This document shows positions 1-11,250 of a DNA stretch of 64,000 nt, piece by piece. The notes under the pieces are model-generated. The model made no database searches, was not told the origin of the DNA, and saw only the letters and a list, made by a program, of their open reading frames with translations. Source of the DNA: Poa pratensis. Lineage: Eukaryota > Streptophyta > Magnoliopsida > Poales > Poaceae. How positions within the stretch are numbered: position 1 is the stretch's first letter; every line of letters begins with the position of its first letter. The position numbers and the translations under genes are program-made. The stretch is taken from the NCBI GenBank assembly GCA_947311845.1, contig CAMZMU010000027.1, positions 77,476,825 to 77,540,824 on the forward strand, read 5' to 3'.

Positions 1-83
1 TCATCGTTTCCCTCGCCTCCAAGAAATTCCTCGAGGACCCGACGCGCCGTCTCCCCAATGACCTCTTCTCGGAACACATACCC

Positions 84-156
<73 letters not shown>

Positions 157-168
157 GTCGACACCGCT
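1..168 (+). pseudogene. Miro-GTPase-like N-terminal fragment with ATC expansion
   Basis: Forward reading gives SLIVSLASKKFLEDP followed by LPNDLFSEH, which resembles the start of the first GTPase domain of plant Miro proteins (after the P-loop Lys-Thr/Ser, up to the P-x-T-I-V-D strand). The window begins inside it, so the P-loop is not visible here, but the second copy at 10562-10730 shows it. An ATC/CAT repeat has expanded where the second copy reads PIIIVD, and one extra C precedes it, so the frame is destroyed. It runs directly into a resistance-gene LRR fragment, which suggests a chimera made by rearrangement. No function is expected. The Miro assignment rests on recalled family sequence, not a search. 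Confidence 0.5.
84..156. repeat. (CAT)n / (ATC)n microsatellite
   Basis: About 24 uninterrupted trinucleotide units. The paralogous site at 10680-10700 has only three ATC codons before GTCGAC, so this tract expanded from a short run inside former coding sequence. Confidence 0.97.
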
Positions 169-660
169 TCTATGTCCTTAGATGGTTGCTGATAGAGGAC
201 CTATCTCATTGCACCCAACTCCCCAGCGGTCTGTGTCAGCTCCCCTGATTGCAGCTCCTACAGATTGATCATGCCCCATCAATGAAGCGTGTTGGGCCTG
301 AATTTCTGCAGCTCTACCACCATGACCATTCTCTTCCTCAAGTGGCAGCTGCTTTTCCTAGATTAGTCACCCTAAAATTTTCTGATATGGTGGAGTTGGA
401 TGAGTGGGAAATGGGTGGAGCAACCGAGAATCCAAGTCCTGCCTACCTGCCTTGAAGGGACTTGTACTCAATAGTTGCAAGTTGAAGCGTGTTCATTCCT
501 GGCCTGGCCTTCCATCTAAGGGCTTCACAAAAATGGTTATAGAAAAGGTGGAGCACCTTAACTCTCTTGAGAATTTCACTTGTGTTCTTCAGTCTGGTTG
601 GCTAACAATCCCGGCTTGAGAGGGGTCTCTAATCTCCCCAAACTGCGCAAGCTGGCATCT
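169..660 (+). pseudogene. NBS-LRR resistance gene, C-terminal LRR fragment (copy 1)
   Basis: Translations in shifting frames give the end of a CC-NBS-LRR LRR domain: RWLLIEDLSHCTQLP near 180, LLQIDHAPSMKRVGPEFLQ at 255-315, AAAFPRLVTLKFSDMVELDE at 345-405, and KMVIEKVEHLNSLENF near 520-575. The spacing of leucines and the order of these blocks match the final LRRs of grass CNL proteins. The reading frame changes several times and contains stops, and no NB-ARC or coiled-coil domain is present. This is a decayed relic duplicated at 10731-11200 and, for a more N-terminal part, at 17541-18038. RFL PPR genes and NBS-LRR genes commonly cluster together in cereals. Confidence 0.75.
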
Positions 661-2975
661 GCAGTTCATGTTGTTCCTGCTTGTAAAGAAAAAAAAATGA
701 AATCATCTGCAGTTTGTCTGTAAATGTGCATGTACGGTGTCAGAGATATCACAGAAATCATGAACTCCTGTTTTAGACTATCAAGTCTTCAGTAGAGGCA
801 CCCGTTGTTTCACTCAGTCAACATGTCACAATAGGTTCGCAGTGCCATGAAAAGTTTATGTGCGACACAAGAGCTACAGGCCTTGCTAATCTCTCATGTA
901 AACCAAAATCTGACCCGTCAAAGGCAATTTCACCATCAAACTTTTTCCTATAAAAAATCTGCTCATGAACAGAGTACATCATAGCTAGTGACTACTGTGA
1001 GAAATATTTCGGAGGCTGTTACAAGAAAGACAATATTTTCAAGCTTCTGCTTTGTAGAAAATCTTATGAATGACATGATAAGGTTAACAACATCTGAAGA
1101 ACTACGGTTTCAAAGTGACAATCTTCAACGTCCGTCCGGCAACATGCCCGATGACATGGCTCCGTGAAGCCCTCCCGGCTGCCCTTCTTCCATCAACGAC
1201 CTGACCAGAGTGACTCTTGGATGGATGGATGGTCAGATCCTGCTGGCAAACCAAATGTTGTTTTCACTAGTCTGGAATGGCACAAGAAAGATGCTCAAAA
1301 TACAGTCACCAGCCATGTATTTTGCAAAATAAGTTCAGGGGGTTGTGGCAAATAACTAATCCTACCACTAAAAATGACTTTCTTCATGGCACTCCAAAGT
1401 CCGGATACTTCCAAGTCACTGGGAACAGATGTTTAGGCCTACAGCTAGGGGCAAACAGCGCACACATTAAGAAGCATGGTCAAGTTACAAAATTCTACCA
1501 GTTTAACGTCAAGAAGAAAGTATCAAGACAGCGACGATATTACAAGCCTGCCTGATTACTTTCCTCAGTATTCACATGATGCTATTCGTAGCTATGTCTA
1601 CGGATGGAAAATTGAAGTTTCCATGTCAAGGGCTTTAATAAACTGGGCCGTGATAAAAAATGACGCGAGACAAATTTGTAACTGCACACGCAAAGTTCAC
1701 ACTTGAAAAGCATTAGCTGATTACTACACACCTATAAAACTGTAGAAAATAAAGCATTATATGAGTTAACAACAATAAAACCTGTATCTTATTTCTTGTG
1801 CAACTATGCATAACCAAACATTTTGAAACTAAATTTGTTTCAATGCAGCTTACAAGATGATCATGGACTTAATTAAAGATTGGTAAACGGAATGATGAGT
1901 TGAAGTAGGCATCAATTTATACCACAAAATGGCAAATCCAAACTTGTACAAGCTTTCATACAAAGACTAGTTTGTGTCTGCGTGCACCTGAAGCAGAGAC
2001 ACATACGCACGGTGCATCGATGTCAGGCTGTCGATGGCTTCTCCTCCGCGCAAGAGTGCGATTTTATCAAAAGTGGCACGTTTTGAGCAGCAGAGGACCA
2101 AAGATCAAGTGGTCAAGGTCAAGGCCAAAACTTGGAATCTTGGAACCCTTACTATGGCATAGCAGCACCGACGTGAATTGAGGTGAGGTGCCAGATAACG
2201 GAGAGGAATGCACAGTACATTTGTAGGAGAGCAAGACATTCTGGAATGCACGCTGCATTTGTATGAGAGCAAGACATTCTCTTATGTCACCCGAGGTGGT
2301 GTTGGTGCCCAGCAGACTGAAGCAAAAGCTCGCACCAGTAAATTCTTGGCCATAGCTTTACGTATAACATGAGGAAAATAGTTTAATCTACAATGAAGTA
2401 AAGCAGAATGATATCATACTGGGAATACTTCTCACCTGCATGTAACAAGCTCCACCAGCAGAACTGATACATAGAAATGCAGGAGACTCCAGCATGAGAT
2501 CGATCATCTGATAATTGAACATTGCATCAGCGACCTAAAACATCCATTCTTCTAGAACTTTTTTGCGCTGACGTATAAAAAGGTATTTTGAACTAAAAGT
2601 AAGCCCACATACATAGCAGAATACTGAGAATGACATTAGTAAAAATGTATTCATATGAACTATGAAGAATAGTGACAGTTCTAGAGAGATTACAAGTGAT
2701 CAGGTGGCTGCTAGAAAAGATTGTACTAGTATCCATTGTGCTTACCTTCCTCAATGGCAATCAGTCATGTTAGACTACTTTGTCTAACTTTCCTCGTCCA
2801 TTTAAGATTAGAAGATCCATAGAATTTTCACATTCTTGTGATTCTGACACGGTGCAAAATGAACTCAATGGTACAAGCAGTTAGTTAGGATTTCTTATGC
2901 TGGCAGGAGGCCTTTACGCAAGCAAAAACCTCAACTGTGCTTTCTAGGGACTAAGTCTCATATGCAATGTATCAA
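661..2975. other. Duplicated non-coding flank of PPR unit 1
   Basis: No convincing gene. The stretch 1117-1260 (TTCAACGTCCG, CCCGATGACATGGCTCCG) is a remnant of the DUF1668-like fragment better preserved at 11642-12140. The parts 1390-1720 and 1960-2300 are recognisably similar to 12395-12740 and 13120-13420, and partly to 18960-19300, so this belongs to the segmentally duplicated unit. The part nearest 2975 would be the 3' flank of the minus-strand PPR pseudogene. Confidence 0.6.
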
Positions 2976-2979
2976 CTAC

Positions 2980-5465
2980 TCAACCAAGTCCATCGAAAAG
3001 TTGATACTTTGCAGGGAGCAATTTCATATCCTCCTGATATTTCCCATTTGCTGAAAAGAGAGCCAACATCAACGAAGTAGTTGAAGCTTCAAGTGAGATG
3101 CTCTTCCCATCAACTTTAGATAAATAATCTCCAGCCTTCGCGATCTCACCTTTTTCCAACAAAATTCTGATGATATCATTTATAAGACGGGAGCTGGGAG
3201 CACAACCAATCTTCTCCATTGATGAAAAGACATTGCCAGCTTCTTCCACTGATCCTTCTTTTAGAAGATTTCTTATCACTATGCTATAAGTAGAAGCATT
3301 AGGTACCAACCCACTGCTGATATTGCAGAAAACAAATTGTTAGCTTCTTCTCTTCTCCGAACCTTGTACATTGCATCGATCATGATATTGAGTGTTGTAA
3401 TATCAAACTTCACATTCATTTCACCTAATTTCCGGAACAGCTCGATTGCTTCGCCGGCACAACTATTTCTGCAAAGTCCTCCAAGAAGTATGTTGTATAT
3501 GGAAATGCTCACTGTTATTCCACTTGCGATCATCTCATGAACATTTTCTTTCATCATCAGTTCTCCTAGCACGAAATAACCCATCCAGTATGATGCCATA
3601 TGTAACAGTTGTAGGTTTAACTCTCTTAGACTGCATTTCTGTGAATAGAGCCAAACCATCATCGACCCTTCGATTTTTAAAATAGCCATTCATAAGTGCA
3701 CTATAAGTAACAACATTAGGCTCAAAACCAGCTGATACCATGGCATCAAGTACTCGGAGTGCTTTATCCATCTTGCCAACTAAGACATACCCGTCAATCA
3801 GTGAATTAAATGTAATGACATTTGGCCTCTCACCTATCTGTACAACCAGGTCAAATATATCCTGTGCATCCATTACCCTTCCTTCTTTGCATAAATTATT
3901 TATCACTGAAGTGAAGAACACAATGTTAGGACTAGGAATACCTTTGTTCATCATTTCAGAAACCAACTCCTTAGCTTTAGCCAAATCACCATGTATACAA
4001 CAACCTTGAATTAGGGACCGATAAACAGGTTGGTCCGGCATTACTCCAATAGCAATCATCTCATCGAATTTCTCCACAGCATCTGCCAGCCTACCAATTC
4101 TACAAAGTGTGGTTATTACAGTTGAATAGGTGACTACATCTGGGCTCACTCCTTGTCCTTGCATTTCAGTGAATATGAGCATAGCTTCATCCATCATTCC
4201 ACATTTAGCATATGCACCAATTAATATGCTGAAAACCTTGCAGTTGGGTACAATACCCTTGTCTTTCATTGAATTAAAAAGATAATCACATCAACTAAGC
4301 ATCCTTCATTGGCATACCCATGAAGTAAAATTAAGTACGAGACGATATCAGGCTTGTGTCCTTTGGAAGTCATGGACTCAAAAATTTCTGCAGCTTCTTT
4401 GCTTCTTCCATGCTTGCAAAGGGATGTCATGAACGAGTTGAAAGTAGCAATACCTGGTATCAGACCTCGGCTTGTCATTCCTCTGAAAAATTTAGCCGCC
4501 TCATTCCATCGCCCTGATGTGGAGTATCCATGGATCATGCAATTGTATGTCACATTATCTGGTTGAACGCCATTATCAGTCATCTGCAGAAGGATAAGCT
4601 CTACCTTGTCTATTGCTCTGGCCTTGCACAATGCATCAATAACCGAGTTGTATGTCACCACATTAGGCACAACCCCTCGATGGATCATTTCATGGAATAG
4701 ATTGCACGCCTTGCCTGTTTCTCCTTCCCTAAATAAGCCATGGATGATCGTGCTATATGTCACCACGTTGGGGGTGCATGCACCTCCTTCTTTTGCCATC
4801 GTGTGGAGCAGGTCGAGTGCCTCCTGGCTTCTCCTATCTACACATAACCTCTTCTGAACAATAGTGTATGAGATGACATCAGGCACACAGCCAAGCTCAG
4901 ACATCTTATGAAGCAGCAACGTGTTGACAGCCTCATTTGTCCCTTTTGCATCGCACAGGCATTTGAGGAAGGTGCTGGCCACGATCTGGTTCATCTTCAG
5001 GCCCGACTTGAGGAGACGGCCAAATAAGGCAAGCCCTAGGTCCGGGCAACGGGCGTGACAGCAGCAGTTCATGAGGGTGCCGTAGGTGTGGATTGAGAGA
5101 GGCGCCACCCGCGGGCCAGCTTCTTCGCGGCACACTCGGTTTAAGAGAGCGACGGCAAGCTCGGGGCCGGTTCGGCGGTCGTCGTAGGACGGAGCACGGG
5201 CGAGCGCAGTAAGGAAGCCGTTGAGGGAGCGCTTGGGGACCGGGATGGCCTGTCGCAGCAATTCGTCGAACAAGTGGTGTGCGTCCACCGGGCTGAACAC
5301 CCTGGCGCGGACCCGCGCCGTGGCCGCGGCAAAGGCAGCTTCGGGAGACCAGGGACGTGAGGGCGGCGGCGAGGTAGATCCAGAGGTGGAGGAGGAGCTG
5401 CGACGGAGGGGGCGGAAGCGGGGCATCGGCATGGTGGAGGAGTGGAGGAGGCTGGTTCGGGTCAT
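2980..5465 (-). pseudogene. RFL-type P-class PPR pseudogene 1
   Basis: Minus-strand restorer-of-fertility-like PPR gene, same length as the intact copy at 23510-25996 and ending in the same KYQLFDGLG. The N-terminus starts MTRTSLLHSS and is Arg/Ser-rich, as in mitochondrial presequences. The frame is broken in at least three places when compared base by base with the paralogues: a one-base loss near 4278 (AAAAAGATAATC against AAAAAGATTAATC), two single-base losses near 3536-3556 (CATGAAC against CATGGAAC, and TTTCATC against TTTGCATC), and one lost base near 3312 (CCACTGCTG against CCACTGGTTG). The first lesion truncates the protein at about 400 residues, roughly eight PPR motifs. Independent indels in three places argue against a single sequencing error. 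Confidence 0.88.
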
Positions 5466-6224
5466 TGGCGGGGTGGAGGAGGAGGAGCGGCGGGGGAGGG
5501 GGGCGGATATTGGCTAGGTGGAGAAAGAGGAACGGCGGCAGCGGCGGCGGCGGCGGGGCATCAGCGTGCTGGAGCCGGCGGCAGAGGCGAAGCGTGGGGA
5601 GTGCAGTCGCCTCCGTGCAGTGCTCGTACGTGGTAGTGTCGCACAACCGATGGGCAGTTCTATTGCTCGTTTCTGGCACTTGGCGAATCTTCCATTGGAA
5701 TATTTATTTTCCCTTCCCATAGTAGAAAAAATGTCTTGCTATACAGTTGAAAACCATAATCTGTTGTTGACAAAGAACGAGCAACTTGAAGTTTGAGTCT
5801 CAAAATAAGATTGGTTGGAGTTTGTATTTTCATAATGATTTTTTTTTTTATTAATTAAGACATATAGTCGGCAACCACACAATGTGGCTCACCTGATTCG
5901 GCAGCAAAACGCATCAAAGTGTGCACACTCTCGCCAGCTAAATTCAAAACCGCCAAAAAAGAAGAAATGCATAGCTTCAACACTCCAACCTAAGGTTGGC
6001 AGTTTTCCAATGGGGGCGGGTACACGCGAGGTGCGGCGATACGGAGTCTGAGATACACATTAGCTCTTCTTATTGACAATTTTGAAAATCATATTTTAGA
6101 GTTTAAAAAATTGTGAATTTTTCATGTAGATCATGTTGTCTTCTACCAAACATGTAAAATCTCAAACAGAAATATGGTATATTTTTGGACTATGCAAAAA
6201 TGACAAAATCTGAATATGAAAGTA
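5466..6224. other. 5' flank of PPR pseudogene 1, no gene
   Basis: Upstream region of the minus-strand PPR copy. The segments 5700-5780 and 5865-5900 match 16160-16650 and 16725-16770 upstream of PPR copy 2, where an insertion separates them, so the upstream region was duplicated with the gene. From about 5900 the sequence is unique and AT-rich with no supported gene. Confidence 0.6.
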
Positions 6225-6320
6225 GTGAACATTAGTGCAAAATCTCAATGTTGTATGGGGGTCGTTGCTTTATTTATAAAGCTGGGCGAAAGCCTGTTTC
6301 GTGTGAACATTAGTGGAAAA
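6225..6320 (+). mobile_element. Very short retroposon with target-site duplication
   Basis: The 13-mer GTGAACATTAGTG occurs at 6225-6237 and again at 6303-6315, followed in both places by one variable base and AAAAT. Between the copies lie about 60 bases ending in TTTATAAAGC, GGGCGAAAGCCT and GTTTCGT. The same type of 3' end (TTTATATAGCGGGGC ... GCCTATTTCGT) terminates the 1.25-kb retroposon at 31115-32363. This looks like a severely 5'-truncated non-LTR insertion. Confidence 0.6.
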
Positions 6321-6476
6321 TTGAGGTCTAACAAGGTCGACGTGTTGTAAAAGAAAATCTCTACTTAGTAACCAGCCGTCCACGAGGTTACGGCACGCAA
6401 AAAATAGTGCACAGCTCCTCCTGTTGCCGGCGACGTCCCGTGTTGGTGGTCGACAACGAGCGGCGGGGAAGCCAAC

Positions 6477-7458
6477 ATGCCGGTCAAGAGTGCCGCGAGC
6501 TTCCGGCTCGCCGCGCTGCCGGTGGTGGTCGTCGCGCAGCTGCTCGCTGCCGCCGTGCTCACGCTCACGCTCGTCTGGGTGCTGCGCTTCAGGGGCGGCG
6601 TCTCCTGGGAGATGGGCTCCAACCCAGTGCTAGTTTACACGGTAAAATACGCACTAAATTCAAGCTCAGCCTAAATCTTCTTTTTTGGGCCGGATCAGCC
6701 AAAATGAGGAACAATGATACCGTTTTTTGCAACGATCCCATGACGTGATGATCTTCTATCTTCTGAATTTTTGACAGGCACACCCTCTCTTCATGGTGAC
6801 CGGCCTCGTCATCTGCACCGGAGAAGGTAACTGATTCAGCACCCGTTTTTACTCGGTGCAGCAGAAATCTGAGATATGGATCAAAGGGCTCACCGGAGAC
6901 GGAAAATCGATGTGCACGCAGCGGTGATGGCGTACAGGATCATCCTGGGCCCGTGGGCGGCCAAGAAGGCGGTGCACCTGTTGCTGCATCTGCTCTCCCT
7001 GGGCTTCGCCGCCGTTGGCTTGTACGCAGCCGTCAAGTTTCACCGTGATGTTGGTCTCCCAGACATCCGCTCGCTTCATGCTTGGCTGGGGATAGCCACA
7101 GTTGGCCTCTACGCCCTTCAGGTTGGTTCCTAATTGCTTGCAAACATATATAAAATGTTAAGAAAGCGAGACAAGTTAGCAGTCGTTGACGAACACGGTG
7201 TGCTTGTGCAGTGGCTCGTGGCTTTCGTGTACTTCGTGTTCCCTGGAGCTATGATGACGATGAGGGCAGACTACGCGCCATGGCACATCTTCTTCGGCAT
7301 CGTCATCTTCCTCATGGCCGTCTGCACCGCCCCTTGTGAGGTTCAATTTCCCCACCAACTACCCCAACGAGGCTTTCGTGGTCAACTTCACGGGGATCAC
7401 CATCTTCATGTTTGGTGTGGCCGTAGTTCTAGCTGTCATCCTTCCGTCCAGATACTAG
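6477..7458 (+). CDS. Cytochrome b561 (four exons, C-terminal frameshift)
   Basis: Exons 6477-6641, 6778-6826, 6922-7121 and 7212-7458 join in phase through GT/AG introns into a six-helix transmembrane protein of about 219 residues. Cytochrome b561 proteins move electrons from ascorbate across plant membranes using two hemes. All four expected heme histidines are present: His57 (AHPLF), His90 (AVHLLLH), His124 (SLHAWLG) and His163 (APWHIFF). The start MPVKSAASFR precedes helix 1 (LAALPVVVVAQLLAAAV). At the C run 7330-7333 one base appears to be inserted: the frame that encodes the last helix (NFTGITIFMFGVAVVLA) and ends SRY-stop at 7456-7458 lies one base off. If real, the protein would end in an unrelated tail stopping at 7544 and lose helix 6. 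It is either a young pseudogene or a one-base error. Confidence 0.82.
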
Positions 7459-7657
7459 CTTTGCTGCAACTATCTTCCATATGCTGGAGACTTTGCATCA
7501 AGGGACGGAGAAGTAAAACAGTCATCTCCTTGTTTGTCGTTTGATCCCGCTTTTTAAGTGAGCAAATCTGAAGTGTCTGATTGTTGCACCATAAAACCCC
7601 TGCATGCGTAAACAAGATGAGAAAATTCTAGCAACATCAACAACAATTCAAATGCAA
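7459..7657. other. 3' flank of the b561 gene
   Basis: AT-rich sequence between the b561 stop and the Helitron 5' end, plausibly 3' UTR. No canonical AATAAA was noted. Confidence 0.4.
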
Positions 7658-10140
7658 TCTATTATATTATTAAAACAACAAACAATTAACGGTGAAGATT
7701 TGTCACGCTAAACTAAAGATGTAATAAACGGTAGAGATTTATTAGGCACGCAGAACCACGTATACAGATCTAACGATAGATTGAACGCAAAAGAAACGTA
7801 TACAAGAAGACCACTTCAAACAAACCCATGACGGCACGTTGGAAAAAAAAACAGAAAACGTGTTGTAAAAGAAAAAGGAATACGTAATCAGAACAAACCC
7901 TATTCATGGCCCTGACATGTCGCGACCAGTCTTCCATTTTTTCCAGCGTGCAGAGCATAATCGTTTGGTCGCCGGCGGCGCGCATGCCCAGAGACGGTAC
8001 CATCGCCTTATTTGCCTCCCAGGGGCAGCGTTCCTAGCACCAAGTAAGACATGGCCGGTGGCCTCGCACCCGGCACATCCTGGACTAGCTGATGTCTCCA
8101 TGCTTGATCATCGTCCATGCTCCGGCCAGGACCTGCATGGCTGCATGGGCGCATGCAGCACATGATCATCGACCATGCCTCCGGTCAGGGCCTGCATGGC
8201 TGCATGCCCGTAGCACATGCAGATCCATCTGAATCTTTGATGTTTTAACCGTGCCGGTTGCTGTAGACTACAAGTTCGATCAGTGTGACGGTGAGTATTG
8301 CTGCACCAAACAAGATTAGCTAAGGTCCATCTGCCATGTTATCTGTACAGCCACCGCCATCCATGTTACCATGCAGAGGCACTAGATTGATACTTGCACG
8401 AGGTCAGGAATTGGTAGGGCAACAGTTTGCATGCATCATGCACGGATGGATTCAGGTAAGTTTTGGTAAGATACCTATGGAAGATGCATCACAAAAATAA
8501 AATTCCCACTTTCTCTTAAATATTAAGTTACTATATATCCAGTGTACCTCCGTAATTTTTTTTTACTCAAGGGTATCATGTTGAGTCTGCCAACAAACAC
8601 TATGTTGGTGAAATTAACAATCTGGTAGCTGAAGGTTGAAGGTGAAGTGCTAGACGAGCCGGGGAGTGAAGCCAAGGTGATTATTTAATTGGTCTCTAAA
8701 ACACGGATGTTTATGCAGCTTTTGATCTCTCTGATGTAAGTAATAAATCTACAGTTTCAATGCAAAATTGGTGCACGGTAAACTATCATATTTTAGGCCA
8801 CTCTTCGTCAAGAATCGTAAATAATGTGTACAGTATTTTTTTTTTCTTTAATTCTTTTTGCAAGGATGAGCACTTATCTCCTTATCAACTCTATTTATAA
8901 ATAGAGAGAAATAATATCTATCTGTATTGGTTTTCTACATTAGCGTATACCGGCAAGAAACAATACTTATTACAGTATCTATGAATCGCCGTTTCAGATC
9001 CCTGTAGGAGTTGATTGCATGGCTTTCTGTTCTCAAGTTCTACTCTTATTTTCTCACCAAAGGGATTTCTTTCTGTTGTAACAGAGATGAAAGGTCGATT
9101 TAGATGACAAATTTATGCACCTGCCTTGAATCCATGACGTTGAACCAATTATGTGGAGCCCACTAATTCAGAAGATGTCTTTATTTGAGGGAGAAAACTT
9201 TGTGCAATGAGAAGTAACAATATGCGAGCATCAAGCTGAGGTATGAGAAGAGTATGTGATATGTATTTTTGTGCATGCATCGATAAAGAATCTTGACTGT
9301 CCATATCGACAAGGTTCATAATTTATTATGGAAACTAGAAAATTACTTGAGAAGAATTTTGTTAGTATGTACTTTGAGACTTCAGGAGCTGCTATTGAGA
9401 TGAATTTTCTTTCTGCTGGAGAGGCTGGTGTAAAATATACATTAGAAGAAAGGTAAGTTAAGGATTGAGGTTCTTTCTTCTCGGTTTCTACAGCATGTTG
9501 ATATAGACGTGCAAACCAGTATTCCAATGATTTATACTCACATTTGATTTATTACCATAAGAACATCATAAAAACAGATTAAGGGGACGTTCGGATGCTC
9601 TCCGCTCCGCTAAATCTTCGACTCCGCTCATGTTCAATGTTCTGAGAGATAAATATTTATATTTATTTATATGAAACACTGAGAATATAACATATGACAA
9701 ATTGACGATGGGATCTGATTTTCTTTAATCTTTTGCATCAAAATATAAAGTCGTTGGCTTTGCCCAACAAGCTAATATCGCAATGGCATTGGTTTTTTGG
9801 GTTTTCACATAATAGGGTTAAAAATTTATTGATGAAGGCATACACACCCAACTTTATTTCACGTATGTAATCAATAATATAAGTATGATGGCTTCGAAAT
9901 AAAATGCACCGAAAGGTTTTCCCCTTAAAAGAACTCTTTGCTTTAATTCAATGATATAGGCCGAGAGCATATTAGTTCTATTATAGGAACGGATAAATAA
10001 ATAGGAACATTATATAAGGACAAACATTCGATAAAGGAATAATATAATGGTAATTGGTGAATATAGCGACCATCCGAGGAAAAAATAATCTAAAGGTGTT
10101 CGACAATCTAGCCGCGCAAATGCGCGGGCCACCCGGCTAG
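7658..10140 (+). mobile_element. Complete non-autonomous Helitron
   Basis: The left end reads A|TCTATTATATTATTAAAA at 7657-7675, the classic plant Helitron 5' terminus. The right end has a perfect six-base-stem hairpin, CCGCGC-AAAT-GCGCGG at 10112-10127, then nine bases and CTAG|T at 10137-10141. Insertion between host A (7657) and T (10141) without target duplication fits Helitron biology. The 2483-bp element has no RepHel helicase ORF, so it is non-autonomous. Inside are a 58-bp tandem duplication at 8105-8216 and a short open stretch near 9330-9450 (SMYFETSGAAIEMNFLSAG) followed by a good splice donor (AAAG|GTAAGT), a possible captured exon I cannot assign. Confidence 0.85.
8105..8216. repeat. 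Tandem duplication, about 58 bp, two copies
   Basis: Two near-identical units begin TGATCATCG at 8105 and 8163 and share CCTGCATGGCTGCATG. It lies inside the Helitron. Confidence 0.8.
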
Positions 10141-10561
10141 TTGTGCAAAAAGACGATTGCACACAGACTACATATATTTTACATGCATGCAACAAATCTC
10201 ATTTACATGCAAGAGACCTTTCAGTAATGATGCACCATGCACCATCCTTCATTTGCACCCATTACAACATACTACGGAGTGTTGTGAATGGATCGTTTGT
10301 ATTCTAAGGTACTGGCCAAGAACGTGAAACACTTGGTCTCATAAAACACATACTTTTAACTGGGCTCATATATTGGTCTGAGCTGCGCATATTCTTTTGT
10401 TGATGTTCTATCCTTTAACAAGAAACAAAAAGGAAACAGGTGTAGCGTCATCATTTCTTTCTTCCCCTGCAAGCTGAAGCAAGGCATAATCCTACACCCC
10501 CAAAAGAAAAGCAAAATTTATCCCACCCAAAACAAAACCTCCCCAAAACCCGGCAGAAGGC
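10141..10561. other. Unassigned spacer
   Basis: I see no gene or complete element in this stretch. Confidence 0.4.
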
Positions 10562-10730
10562 GCTGAGAGAGAAGTTGGTGACCCCGACACCAGCAAGACC
10601 AGCCTCATCGTTTCCCTCGCCTCCAAGCAATACCTCGAGGACCCGACGCGCCGTCTCCCCAATGACCTCTTCTCGGAACACATACCCATCATCATCGTCG
10701 ACACTGATTCTAGGTCCTTAGATGGTTGCT
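10562..10730 (+). pseudogene. Miro-GTPase-like N-terminal fragment (copy 2)
   Basis: Forward frame gives EVGDPDTSKTSLIVSLASK and then LPNDLFSEHIPIIIVD before a stop near 10729. This resembles the P-loop and switch region of the N-terminal GTPase of plant Miro (GDxGTGKTSLIV in the family), with the P-loop degenerate: GDPDTSKT lacks the second glycine before the lysine. It is contiguous with the LRR fragment that follows and nearly identical to the left edge of the window, so the Miro/LRR junction predates the duplication. No function is expected. Confidence 0.55.
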
Positions 10731-11250
10731 GATAGAGGACATATCTCATTGCAACCAACTCCCCAGTCTGTGTCAGCTCCCCTGTTTGCAGCCCTACAGA
10801 TTGATCATGCCCCATCTATCAAGCGTGTTGGGCCTGAATTCCTGCAGCTCACCACATGACCATTTTCTTCCTCAGGAGGCAGCTGCTTTTCCTAGATTAG
10901 TCACCTAAATTTTCTGATATGGTGGAACTGGAGGAGTGGGAATGGGAGGAGCAACCGGGAATCCAAGTCCTGCCTACCTGTCTTGAAGGGACTTGTACTC
11001 AATAATTGCAAGTTGAAGAGTGTTCCTCGAGGCCTGGCCTTCCATCTAAGGGCTTTACAAAAATGGTTGTAGAAAAGGTGGAGCACCTTAACTCTCTCCA
11101 GAATTTCACTTGTGTTCTTCAGGTCTGGTTGGCTAACAATCGTGGCCTTGAGAGGGTCACTAGTCTCCCCAAACTGCGCAAGCTGGCATCTGCAGTTCAT
11201 GTTATTCCTGCTTGTAAAGAAAAAATTACATCATCTGCAGTTAATCTGTA
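10731..11250 (+). pseudogene. NBS-LRR resistance gene, LRR fragment (copy 2)
   Basis: Paralogue of 169-660, with the same blocks in the same order: IDHAPSIKRVGPEFLQ near 10800, AAAFPRLVT near 10880, KMVVEKVEHLNSLQNFTCV near 11060-11120, and a relic of the following repeat, LERVTSLPKLRKLASAVHV, at 11150-11205. Frames change between blocks and no upstream NB-ARC is present. It is a relic of the C-terminal LRR of a CNL protein. Confidence 0.75.

Noticed and set aside
5442..5796. Forward Gly/Arg-rich open frames opposite the PPR start
   Set aside because: Antisense shadows of the GC-rich PPR N-terminus. No domain, and not conserved as protein between units.
8880..8930. Separate MITE around a TTTATAAATAGAG palindrome
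   Set aside because: No terminal repeats or TA flanks. It is just an AT-rich palindrome within the Helitron.
10451..10815. Minus-strand 107-codon frame opposite the Miro/LRR relic
   Set aside because: Shadow of a fragment whose forward translation is clearly the meaningful one.
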